Assembly: GCA_020845735.1 (NCBI GenBank)
Contig: JADLFF010000037.1
Span: 66,615-102,708 of the forward strand
Reading direction: 5' to 3'
Origin: Dehalococcoidia bacterium
GTDB taxonomy: Bacteria > Chloroflexota > Dehalococcoidia > UBA2979
Length of the DNA: 36,094 bases
The position numbers were made by a program, and so were the translations under genes. The notes beneath the pieces are model-generated. The model worked only from the letters and a program-made list of their open reading frames with translations. It was not told the DNA's origin and made no database searches. Position 1 is the first letter of the stretch. Each line of letters starts with the position of its first letter. Positions 14,582 through 21,710 of the stretch are shown in pieces.

Positions 14582-15997
14582 ATGCGGTTCACCGACGCCT
14601 CGCTGGCGCGCCTGCCCCGCTGGCTGGCCGTCACCCCCCTGCTCATCCTCGCGGTGGTGACACCGTTCACCGCGCTGGGCGCGGGCACGAACGGGAAGCC
14701 GAACGACCCGGCGAGCGTCGCCCTCGAGGTGGCGCCGATCGGATCGCCGGTGTTGAACCTGGCGGTGCAGGCCCTCGGGACGTACGAGGGTGAGTGTTTC
14801 CCCTGGGTGCGGCGCGTGGTGCAGGGTGCGACCGGCCGGCAGATGGGATTCGGGTACCGCACCGGCTACCTGGAGGCGGGCGCGATCGAAGTGCCACTGG
14901 ACGCCGCGAAGCCGGGGGACATCCTTCAGCTCATCGATGATCGTGATGATGGTGCGAACGCCGACTACCCCGGGATGCACACCTCGATTGTGCTGGGGGT
15001 GCAGACGCCGGGCGTGTTCCGCGTGATCGACTCGAACCTGGCGTTCGACGGCGTGGTCCGAGTGCGTGACGACTACAACCCGGTGGCGCTGGCCGGGCGG
15101 TACCCGAACATCAACGTGCACGTGTACCGCTTCTACGAGGCGCAGGGCGGCAGCGCGAACGACGTCGGCTTCCGCGGGTCGTTCAGCACCGTGGCGCAGT
15201 CCGGTGGGACGCCCGTGCAGCCGCTGCCCGGCATGCCCGCGATCGCCTCGACGCTGGGTGGTGGCACGCTCGTGTCCGGCGGGGGCGGGCCGTTGCAGGC
15301 GGGGGCCGCGGCGACGATTCGCGCGGACGGTGACTGCCTGCGGCTGCGATCGGCGGCGTCCGCGAGTGCGCCCGTGCTGACGTGCCTCCCCGATGGCGGC
15401 TCGGTGACCCTGTTGCAGGGGAGCGTGCAGGCCGACGGCGTGCTGTGGCAGTCGGTGTCTGCGGGCGGCGCTGTGGGCTGGGTGGCCAGCCAGTACCTCG
15501 TGCAGAGCGGGGGCGCCTCGAGTGCTCCGGCGGCCGCGGCGACGGCTGCACCGACCGTGACCGCGACCGCGACGCCCGCGCCGGTGGTGGCGGCTGGGCC
15601 GTCCTCGCCAGTGGTGGGGAGCACCGAGGGGACATCGCCCGCGATCATCGGCGACCTGCCGAGCGGCGGCGGGCTCGCGCTGGTGGTGTTCTCGGGCGGG
15701 TCCACGGACAGCCTGCTGAGCACGATCAACCAGCGCCGGTGCTCACCGGTCTCGGTGTGGGCGAGCCGGAGCGGCGGCGGGCTGATCGGGATGATCCCCG
15801 GCGCACCGCCGATGGTGAATCGTGAGTGGCAGACGCAGTTCCCCTCGAACAGCCTGGAGCCGCGGTCGCCGCTGATCGTGGTGTGCGGGGGCGCGGCTTC
15901 GACGAACGCCGTGTCCACCTCACCGGCGCCGGCGGTGAGCAGCGCGCCCGGCAACCGAGGCAGCACGACGCCTCCGGGGCCCGCGGGCAACGAGTAG
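14582..15997 (+). CDS. Secreted CHAP/NlpC-like protein with SH3b domain and unknown C-terminal domain
   Basis: The 471-residue protein starts with an Arg-containing leader and hydrophobic segment (about 13-33), consistent with export. Residues about 50-190 look like a CHAP or NlpC/P60-like cysteine amidase: Cys72 in YEGECFPWVR, His133 in PGMHTSIVLG, and Asp150/Asn152 in RVIDSNLA are the candidate catalytic residues; such enzymes cut peptidoglycan peptides or amides. A bacterial SH3 domain follows (about 243-308, LRLRSAASASAPVLTCL to GWVASQYL). After an Ala/Thr/Pro linker a C-terminal region (about 355-437) with Cys387 and Cys435 is not recognised. ATG 14582 is chosen because GGAG (14572-14575) lies 6 nt upstream. 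The match to CHAP is by motif order only. Confidence 0.7.
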   Translation: MRFTDASLARLPRWLAVTPLLILAVVTPFTALGAGTNGKPNDPASVALEVAPIGSPVLNLAVQALGTYEGECFPWVRRVVQGATGRQMGFGYRTGYLEAGAIEVPLDAAKPGDILQLIDDRDDGANADYPGMHTSIVLGVQTPGVFRVIDSNLAFDGVVRVRDDYNPVALAGRYPNINVHVYRFYEAQGGSANDVGFRGSFSTVAQSGGTPVQPLPGMPAIASTLGGGTLVSGGGGPLQAGAAATIRADGDCLRLRSAASASAPVLTCLPDGGSVTLLQGSVQADGVLWQSVSAGGAVGWVASQYLVQSGGASSAPAAAATAAPTVTATATPAPVVAAGPSSPVVGSTEGTSPAIIGDLPSGGGLALVVFSGGSTDSLLSTINQRRCSPVSVWASRSGGGLIGMIPGAPPMVNREWQTQFPSNSLEPRSPLIVVCGGAASTNAVSTSPAPAVSSAPGNRGSTTPPGPAGNE

Positions 15998-16000
15998 GCC

Positions 16001-16015
16001 GGGCCGCCGCGGCCC
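16001..16015 (+). terminator. Short GC hairpin after the secreted-protein gene
   Basis: GGGCCG, CCG, CGGCCC (16001-16015) forms a 6-bp hairpin 4 nt after the stop. There is no T-run, so termination is uncertain. Confidence 0.35.
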
Positions 16016-16076
16016 TCGCGGCAGCGCAACCGTGTTAGCGCGCGCCGCGAGGTGCGCCTGCGCCTGCCGAGGCTGA

Positions 16077-16088
16077 TACGCTCGCGCC
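16077..16088 (+). promoter_or_regulatory. -10-like hexamer of a probable leaderless promoter (CPBP gene)
   Basis: TACGCT (16077-16082) stands exactly 6 nt before ATG 16089 and there is no ribosome site, which fits a leaderless transcript. Confidence 0.45.
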
Positions 16089-16844
16089 ATGGCAACGAGT
16101 GCGGGGGCGATCGACCTGGACCCCTCGGAGGGACCGCGCGTGCTCCCTCGGATCTGGTCGATCCGTGACCTGATCCTGGGCGTCGTCGCAACGACGGCGG
16201 GGACGCTGCTCCTCGTGGCGACCGTGGGGCTGGTGCTCTTCCTGATGGGGGACAGCGGGGGCGACAACCGAATCGCCGGGGCGCTTTCGGCGATTGCGCT
16301 GGAGTCGATGCTCGGACTGTGGGTGGTGTATCGGGCGTATCGCCGCCGACTGCGGCCGGCGGACCTCGGGTTCACGATCCCGACGCGCTGGAGTCCGCTC
16401 TGGATCGCGTGGGGTGGATCGTACGCGGTGCTGCTCGGGTACGCGCTGACGATCGAGCTGCTGAAGCGTGTGGGCATCGACGCCTCGCGCTTCAACCAGG
16501 GGAACACGTTGCCGCTCGATGCGTCCGAGGGCGGCCTGGTGCTGTTGCTCCTCGGGCTGGCGGTGGTCGGGCTCGCGCCGCTCTGCGAGGAGCTGTTCTT
16601 TCGCGGGCTGATCTTCCGGGGGCTGCGCGGGTACTGGACCCTGTTGCCCTCGCTGCTGCTGAGCGGGCTGCTGTTCGGGGCGTTCCACCTGAACGCCTCG
16701 GTGGTGGTGCCGTTCACGCTGATCGGGATGCTGTTCGCGTGGTCGATGGAGGCGAGTGGGGGCTCGATCCTGCCGGCGATCGCGGCGCATGGGGCCGTGA
16801 ACTCCTTCTCATTCATCGTGACCGCCTCGGGGGTGCTGCAGTGA
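16089..16844 (+). CDS. CPBP-family intramembrane metalloprotease (CAAX/Rce1-like)
   Basis: This 251-residue multi-helix membrane protein carries the three motifs of the CPBP (Abi) family: EExxxR in LCEELFFRGLIFRGL, FxxxH in LLFGAFHLNAS, and HxxxN-like in AAHGAVNSFSF. Eukaryotic Rce1 relatives cut prenylated proteins; bacterial members process membrane peptides or serve in immunity, and most have no known substrate. The start ATG 16089 has no ribosome site and fits the leaderless pattern. Its TGA overlaps the GTG of trpA (GTGA), so the protease is the first gene of the transcript that carries trpA; there is no evident functional reason for this. Confidence 0.88.
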   Translation: MATSAGAIDLDPSEGPRVLPRIWSIRDLILGVVATTAGTLLLVATVGLVLFLMGDSGGDNRIAGALSAIALESMLGLWVVYRAYRRRLRPADLGFTIPTRWSPLWIAWGGSYAVLLGYALTIELLKRVGIDASRFNQGNTLPLDASEGGLVLLLLGLAVVGLAPLCEELFFRGLIFRGLRGYWTLLPSLLLSGLLFGAFHLNASVVVPFTLIGMLFAWSMEASGGSILPAIAAHGAVNSFSFIVTASGVLQ

Positions 16845-17641
16845 CGGACCGCATCGAGGCGATGTTCGCGCGGACTCGGGCCGAGGGGCGTCCCGCGGTG
16901 CTGCTGTTCACGCCGTGCGGCTATCCGGAGCGCGACGCGGCGTACGAGGTGATTCGGGCGGCGGTGGAGGGCGGCGCGGACGCCATCGAGATTGGCGTGC
17001 CGTTCTCGGACCCGCTGGGGGATGGGCCTGTGATCCAGCGTGCGAACGACATCGCGCGTGCGGGTGGGTTCGTACCGCCGGACCTGTGGGACCTGGTGCG
17101 GCGGCTGCGTGCCGATGGGGTCACCGTTCCACTGATCCTTATGGGATACTGCAACCCCCTGTTTGCGTATGGCGTCGACGCGTTTGTGCGGGACGCTGCC
17201 GAGGCGGGTGCGGACGGCTTCATCGTCGTCGACCTGCCGCCGGAGGAGGCGGGGGAGCTGGAGGCGGCGGTTCGGCGAGCCGGCCTTCGGCTGGTGTACC
17301 TGCTGGCACCGACCTCGACGGACGAGCGCATCCAGCTTGTCGCCGAGCACGGCAGTGGGTTCGTGTACTGCGTCAGCGTGACCGGGGTGACCGGTGCGCG
17401 GACGTCGATGTCCGAGTTGTTGCCCGGGTTCATCTCGCGGGTGCGTGCTCGGACGGACATGCCGCTGGCGATCGGGTTCGGGATCTCGACGCACGAGCAC
17501 GTGCGGGAGGTGGGCGGACTCGCGGATGCGGCAGTCATCGGGAGTGCGCTGGTCGCGACGATCGCGGACGCGCCTCGGGAGGAGCGCTCGGCACGTGTCC
17601 GGGCGTTCGTGGAGGAGATCACCGGCCGTGCGACCGCTTGA
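16841..17641 (+). CDS. trpA: Tryptophan synthase alpha chain
   Basis: TrpA cleaves indole-3-glycerol phosphate to indole and glyceraldehyde 3-phosphate; the indole passes to TrpB. The 266-residue TIM barrel has the two catalytic acids in place: Glu50 in DAIEIGVPFSDP and Asp61 in PLGDGPVIQ. Also visible are LMGYCNPLFAYG, IVVDLPPEEA, the phosphate loop region VSVTGVTGAR and IGFGISTHEHV. GTG 16841 overlaps the CPBP stop by 4 bp. trpB and other trp genes are not in the window, so this gene has left the usual trpBA pair and sits instead with aroH and aroF. Confidence 0.95.
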   Translation: MTDRIEAMFARTRAEGRPAVLLFTPCGYPERDAAYEVIRAAVEGGADAIEIGVPFSDPLGDGPVIQRANDIARAGGFVPPDLWDLVRRLRADGVTVPLILMGYCNPLFAYGVDAFVRDAAEAGADGFIVVDLPPEEAGELEAAVRRAGLRLVYLLAPTSTDERIQLVAEHGSGFVYCVSVTGVTGARTSMSELLPGFISRVRARTDMPLAIGFGISTHEHVREVGGLADAAVIGSALVATIADAPREERSARVRAFVEEITGRATA

Positions 17642-17771
17642 GTGCGCTTCGCTGCGGAACGACCAGCCCTCGGGGGTGGCGTGGCTGCGGCGTGCGTGGC
17701 TCCGGTCAGCGGCCGCGTCGTTTGCGGCGCACCGGGCGTATACGACGTACGCCTTGTACGAGCTGCGCTGA
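17628..17771 (+). CDS. Possible small ORF of 47 residues overlapping the trpA end
   Basis: A GTG at 17628 opens a frame to TGA 17771 that overlaps the trpA end by 14 bp and lies within the 168-bp trpA-aroH gap. Its codons end mostly in G or C, as in the surrounding genes, whereas the overlapping frame leading into aroH does not. GGAGGAG lies about 10 nt upstream. The peptide is Arg/Ala-rich and ends AYTTYALYELR. I do not recognise it. It could be a coupled small protein or chance. Confidence 0.3.
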   Translation: MRPLECASLRNDQPSGVAWLRRAWLRSAAASFAAHRAYTTYALYELR

Positions 17772-17809
17772 GCGCGCCCGCCCATCCAGAGCCGAACATC
17801 GAGACGCCA

Positions 17810-18229
17810 GTGACCGACCCGACTCCCCTGATGATGGTCCGCGGGATCCGTGGTGCGACCACGGTGACCGAGAACTCGTCGGAGGCCATCCTCGATGCGG
17901 CGCGTGAGCTGCTGAGCGAGGTGGTGCGGCTGAACGCGATCGAGCACGACCATGTCGCCTCGATTGTGTTCACGGCGACGCAGGACCTGAACGCGACGTT
18001 CCCGGCGGTGGCCGCGCGCGAGCTCGGGTGGACGGATGTGGCCCTCGAGTGCCTGCCGGAGATGTACGTCCCGGGGAGCCTGCAGAAGTGCCTGCGCATC
18101 CTGATGCACGTGAACACGACGAAGTCCCCTCGGGACCTGGTCCACGTGTACCTGCGGGACGCGAGGGCGTTGCGCCCCGACCTGGTGGCGCAGCCTGCGG
18201 CGGCGGACCCGGGCAGCGCGGGCGCGTAA
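17810..18229 (+). CDS. aroH: Chorismate mutase, AroH type
   Basis: AroH converts chorismate to prephenate, the branch point to phenylalanine and tyrosine. The protein matches the trimeric AroH fold of Bacillus: MMVRGIRGATTV at the N-terminus, TATQDLNATFPAVAAREL, LPEMYVPGSLQKCLR with the catalytic Glu and Arg, and VHVYLRDARALRPDL with the Tyr. The family usually has about 120 residues; from GTG 17810 it is 139, including seven extra at the start and a short Ala-rich tail. ATG 17831 gives the start seen in Bacillus, but neither has a strong ribosome site. It lies between trpA and aroF on the same strand. Confidence 0.9.
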   Translation: MTDPTPLMMVRGIRGATTVTENSSEAILDAARELLSEVVRLNAIEHDHVASIVFTATQDLNATFPAVAARELGWTDVALECLPEMYVPGSLQKCLRILMHVNTTKSPRDLVHVYLRDARALRPDLVAQPAAADPGSAGA

Positions 18230-18301
18230 CGGCGCGACGACTCCAGCTCGAAACGAAGCCAGGCAGGGTCGGCGCGGCCGGCCACGGCGATGGAGGACTG
18301 A

Positions 18302-19342
18302 ATGATCGTAGTGATGAAGATCGACGCCTCTGAGGGCAACGGCGAGGCGATCTTCTCGCGGCTGTCGGCCCTCGGGCTGCGAGGGCAGAAGGTGGTGGGC
18401 GTCCAGCGGCAGGTCATCGCCGTCCTCGGGCAGGTGTTTCCCGAGCTGCGGGATGAGCTGTCGACGATGGACGGTGTGGACGAGGTCATCCGGATCTCGA
18501 AGCCGTACAAGCTCGCGAGCCGCGAGGTGCACGAGCAGGACACCGTGATCCAGCTGAGCCACGGCGTGAAGGTCGGTGGCGGGCACCCCGTGGTCATGGC
18601 CGGGCCGTGCGCGATTGAGACCGAGGAGCAGCTGTACGCCTCGGCGCGCGGGGTGCGGGCTGCGGGCGCGCACATCCTCCGAGGTGGTGCGTTCAAGCCG
18701 CGGAGCTCGCCGTACTCGTTCCAGGGCCTCGGCGTGCCGGGGCTCAAGCTGCTCCGGGCCTGCGGTGACGAGCTCGGGATGCCCGTGATCACCGAGTTGC
18801 TGTCGGTGCGCGATGTGAACGCGGTGGCCGAGTACTCGGACATCCTGCAGATCGGCGCGCGGAACATGCAGAACTTCGTGCTCCTCGAGGAGGCGGGGAA
18901 GACCGGGAAGCCGGTCCTCCTCAAGCGGGGCATGGGCGCGACGATCGAGGAGTGGCTGCTGGCGGCCGAGTACATCCTCAGCCAGGGCAACCCGAACGTG
19001 ATGCTCTGCGAGCGCGGGATTCGCACGTTCGAGACCGCGACGCGGAACACCCTCGATCTGAACGCCGTGGCGGTGGCGAAGCGCCTGAGCCACCTGCCGG
19101 TGATCTCGGACCCCTCGCACGGGACCGGACACTGGTACCTCGTGCGGCCGTTGTCGCTCGCGAGCATGGCCGTGGGGGCGGACGGCCTCGAGATCGAGGT
19201 GCACCCGCAGCCGGACCACGCGCTGTCGGATGGCGCGCAGTCGCTGACGCCGGCGAACTTCGCGCAGCTCATGGCCGAGGTGGGGTCGCTCTGCAACGCG
19301 ATCGGGCGGCCGCTGGCAGCACCACAGCCCGCGCTCGCGTAG
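18302..19342 (+). CDS. aroF: 3-deoxy-7-phosphoheptulonate synthase (DAHP synthase, type I-beta)
   Basis: This enzyme makes the first committed intermediate of the shikimate pathway from phosphoenolpyruvate and erythrose 4-phosphate. The 346 residues contain an N-terminal ferredoxin-like/ACT-like regulatory domain (1-75), as in Thermotoga-type enzymes where it mediates feedback by Tyr or Phe, and a TIM barrel. Metal and substrate motifs are present: MAGPCAIE (Cys103), RGGAFKPRSSPYSFQG, LLKRGMG, SDPSHGTGH, EIEVHP and LSDGAQSL. GGAGG at 18292-18296 lies 5 nt before ATG 18302. With aroH just upstream, first and branch-point steps of aromatic synthesis are encoded together. Confidence 0.95.
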   Translation: MIVVMKIDASEGNGEAIFSRLSALGLRGQKVVGVQRQVIAVLGQVFPELRDELSTMDGVDEVIRISKPYKLASREVHEQDTVIQLSHGVKVGGGHPVVMAGPCAIETEEQLYASARGVRAAGAHILRGGAFKPRSSPYSFQGLGVPGLKLLRACGDELGMPVITELLSVRDVNAVAEYSDILQIGARNMQNFVLLEEAGKTGKPVLLKRGMGATIEEWLLAAEYILSQGNPNVMLCERGIRTFETATRNTLDLNAVAVAKRLSHLPVISDPSHGTGHWYLVRPLSLASMAVGADGLEIEVHPQPDHALSDGAQSLTPANFAQLMAEVGSLCNAIGRPLAAPQPALA

Positions 19343-19424
19343 CTGAGGTATTCCGGGTGGACGAGCACCTCAGAGCTGCGGACGCGCCTCCGGCGCGGCG
19401 TGCCCGCCCACCCACCCATTCATA

Positions 19425-19458
19425 GCGAGGGGCAAGGCCCTCGCGCTCCCCGCGGAGC
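19425..19458. repeat. Two-hairpin repeat element, copy 2
   Basis: GCGAGGG (19425-19431) and CCCTCGC (19438-19444) form a hairpin, followed at once by GCTCC-CCGC-GGAGC (19445-19458). The layout and the preceding TTCAT match copy 1 at 8599, while the loop bases differ, so pairing rather than sequence has been kept. It follows aroF and could terminate its transcript. Confidence 0.6.
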
Positions 19459-19585
19459 GTGATGTCCCGCCGCCGGGGATGCTGCGCCGACAGTCCGTGT
19501 CCACCTCAGCGGAAGCCAGGGTAGAAGGCCTACCCTGCTCGTCCCCGGACGTCCGATCACTCATGCTCCTCGGCGGGTGGCGCGG

Positions 19586-19597
19586 TACCTTGTCCGC
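19586..19597 (+). promoter_or_regulatory. -10-like hexamer of a probable leaderless promoter (scpA)
   Basis: TACCTT (19586-19591) stands exactly 6 nt before ATG 19598, with no ribosome site, as at 6781 and 16077. Confidence 0.45.
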
Positions 19598-20482
19598 ATG
19601 ATGCAGGAGGCGCAGACCGAGACCACGCCGCCCGTCGAGGCGGTGAGCGGCGCGGATGCCGAGCCCAGCCTCGACGCCGTGGCGCCCTCGGGTGCGCGCG
19701 CGGACGGGATCACCCTCCACCTCGAGCGCTTCGAGGGGCCGCTCGACCTGCTGCTGCACCTGATCGAGCAGCGCGACCTGGACATCACCGAGGTGTCGCT
19801 CCTCGCGGTCACCGAGCAGTACCTCGCGCAGTTGCGGTCCGCCGAGACGATCAACATGTCGGCGCTGTCGGACTTCGTGGCAGTCGGCGCGCGGCTGCTG
19901 CTGCTGAAGTCGCGCGCGCTGCTGCCTCGGGAGGACGAGGGCGACGAGGAGAGCGCCGAGGAGGACGCGGCGGACCCCGAGGCGCTGCTTGCCGCGCTGC
20001 AGGAATACCGCCGCTACAAGCAGGCCGCGGACTACCTCGCGGGGCTCCAGGACGAGCACCGGGTGGGCTACCGGCGCGCGGCCGCGCCTCCCGAGCTGCC
20101 GCTGCCGACGGGACTCCACGGTGTGTCCCTCGAGCGGCTGGCCAACCTCTTCCGAGGCGTCCTCGAGCGGTTGCCGGTGGAGGACGAGCGGCCCGCCGTC
20201 CGTCGGGAGCCGATCCGGCTCCGCGACCGCATCGCGCGGCTCGTGGGACGCCTCGATGTGGCGGGGCAGGCCTCCTTCCTCGATCTGATCGGGGGCGCGC
20301 AGACGCGCGTCGAGGTGGTGGTGGACTTCCTCGCGGTGCTGGAGCTGATCAAGGCGCGCTACCTCGAGGCGTCGCAGGACGAGGCGTTTGGCGACATCCG
20401 GCTGGTGCGCCTGCGGGAAGCGCCCTCGTCAGCGCTGGTGGCGAGCCAGGCGGAGCTCGAGGCAGACTTCACGGGCGTGTGA
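19598..20482 (+). CDS. scpA: Segregation and condensation protein A (kleisin)
   Basis: ScpA is the kleisin that bridges the SMC dimer and binds ScpB in the bacterial condensin complex. The 294-residue protein has the family hallmark near the start, LERFEGPLDLLLHLIEQRDLDITEVSL, then SALSDFVAVGARLLLLKSRALLP, an acidic linker (EDEGDEESAEEDAAD), and the C-terminal winged-helix region (VVVDFLAVLELIKARYLEASQDEAFGDIRL). ATG 19598 is chosen on the leaderless pattern; GTG 19577 would add seven residues. scpB is not next to it, although the two are usually adjacent; the 253 bp downstream hold only a repeat fragment and the ribF promoter. Confidence 0.92.
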   Translation: MMQEAQTETTPPVEAVSGADAEPSLDAVAPSGARADGITLHLERFEGPLDLLLHLIEQRDLDITEVSLLAVTEQYLAQLRSAETINMSALSDFVAVGARLLLLKSRALLPREDEGDEESAEEDAADPEALLAALQEYRRYKQAADYLAGLQDEHRVGYRRAAAPPELPLPTGLHGVSLERLANLFRGVLERLPVEDERPAVRREPIRLRDRIARLVGRLDVAGQASFLDLIGGAQTRVEVVVDFLAVLELIKARYLEASQDEAFGDIRLVRLREAPSSALVASQAELEADFTGV

Positions 20483-20515
20483 CGCCCTCGAGGGCGGCGT
20501 GTGGCTCGACCGGCC

Positions 20516-20537
20516 CTTCGACTGTGCTCAGGGAAGG
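20516..20537 (+). repeat. Diverged REP-like repeat fragment
   Basis: CTTCGACTGTGCTCAGGGAAGG resembles the repeat family at 8667 but has diverged at its 3' half. It lies just after scpA. Confidence 0.45.
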
Positions 20538-20659
20538 CGACGCTCCTCTGAGGCGGTGGTCGATCGGGCGTGATGCGACCCGGGCCACCGCGAGCGGCGA
20601 CGGCCTGGTGTCGGGGGAAGCGACTGGATTCAGCGTCGTGCGGGGTGGCCGATAGTGGT

Positions 20660-20688
20660 TTGAAGGCCCGATCGGGGCGGTGTACGCT
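20660..20688 (+). promoter_or_regulatory. Sigma-70-type promoter of the ribF-tyrS operon
   Basis: TTGAAG (20660-20665) and TACGCT (20683-20688) are 17 nt apart, the best -35/-10 pair I see in the window. Transcription would start near 20695, giving a leader of about 40 nt with the ribosome site GGAGGG before ATG 20736. Confidence 0.6.
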
Positions 20689-20735
20689 CAGACCGGCGTG
20701 TTCCCGCGCATGTGACGTAAACCGGAGGGCCCGAG

Positions 20736-21710
20736 ATGCTTCTGCTGCGCGAACAGCTGCGGCGTAGCGTCACCCCTCGGGAGCATGCGCTCTCCATCGG
20801 CGTGTTCGACGGGGTCCACGGCGGGCACCAGATGCTGATCCGCCGGATGATGGCGGAAGCGGCCACGAGGCACCTCGCGACGGGCGTGCTGACGTTCCAC
20901 CCGAGTCCGGTCAAGGTGCTGCGTCCGGACGCGCCGTTCTACTACCTCGATTCCCTGGAGCAGCGCGTGGAGCACCTGCGGGCGCTGGGGACCGACGACG
21001 TCACCGTGCTCGACTTCACCTCGGAGCTGGCGCAGGTTGCGGCGCGCGACTTCATGAGCGTGCTGCACGAGGAGGCACGGCTGCGGCTGCTCGTCGTCGG
21101 TGAGGACTTTGCCCTCGGGCGCGGGCGCGAGGGGAACGTGCCCCGCCTGACCGAGATCGGTGCCGAGCTGGGCTTCGAGGTGATCGGCGTGCCGCTGCTT
21201 GCCGCCTCGGAGGACCGTGTGTCCTCGACGCGCGTGCGTGGGGCGCTGGCCGCGGGCGACATGGAGCTCGTGACCGAGCTGCTGACGAGGCCGTTCACGG
21301 TGCGCGGACCGGTGGTGCACGGCGACGCGCGCGGCCGCTCGATCGGGTTCCCGACGCTGAACATCGGCGTGGCCGCCGACCGGGCGCTACCGCCGAACGG
21401 GGTGTACGTGACGCGGGCACGCCTCGAGAGTGGACGTGTGTACGCGGCGGCGACGAACATCGGTGTGCAGCCCACGTTCGATGGCGTGCAGCGTCGAGTT
21501 GAGACGCACCTCCTCGATTTCGAGGGCGACCTCTACGGACAGGTCGTGCGCATCGAGCTGCTGCACCGCCTGCGCGACGAGCTGCGGTTCGACGGCATCG
21601 AGGCGCTGGTCGCCCAGATCGCGACCGATGTCGATGCGGCGCGCGACTACTTCGCGGTGCATCCTCTCGACACGCGCGACAGGCTTGATGCCCTCGAGGG
21701 CGCCTCATGA
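20736..21710 (+). CDS. ribF: Bifunctional riboflavin kinase / FAD synthetase
   Basis: RibF phosphorylates riboflavin to FMN and adenylates FMN to FAD. The 324-residue protein has the nucleotidyltransferase domain first (about 1-185), with the HxGH-type motif in GVFDGVHGGHQ and SSTRVRGAL, and then the flavokinase domain (about 188-320), with RGRSIGFPTLNI, PPNGVYV, ATNIGVQPTF and ETHLLDFEGDLYGQ. ATG 20736 follows a GGAGGG ribosome site. The stop overlaps the tyrS ATG (ATGA), so the two are translationally coupled. Confidence 0.95.
   Translation: MLLLREQLRRSVTPREHALSIGVFDGVHGGHQMLIRRMMAEAATRHLATGVLTFHPSPVKVLRPDAPFYYLDSLEQRVEHLRALGTDDVTVLDFTSELAQVAARDFMSVLHEEARLRLLVVGEDFALGRGREGNVPRLTEIGAELGFEVIGVPLLAASEDRVSSTRVRGALAAGDMELVTELLTRPFTVRGPVVHGDARGRSIGFPTLNIGVAADRALPPNGVYVTRARLESGRVYAAATNIGVQPTFDGVQRRVETHLLDFEGDLYGQVVRIELLHRLRDELRFDGIEALVAQIATDVDAARDYFAVHPLDTRDRLDALEGAS

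Noticed and set aside
15920..19219. A 1099-residue open frame on the minus strand across several genes
   Set aside because: It is antisense to the CPBP, trpA, aroH and aroF genes, all of which have complete family motifs; its own product is His/Arg-rich and has no domain. It arises from high GC content.
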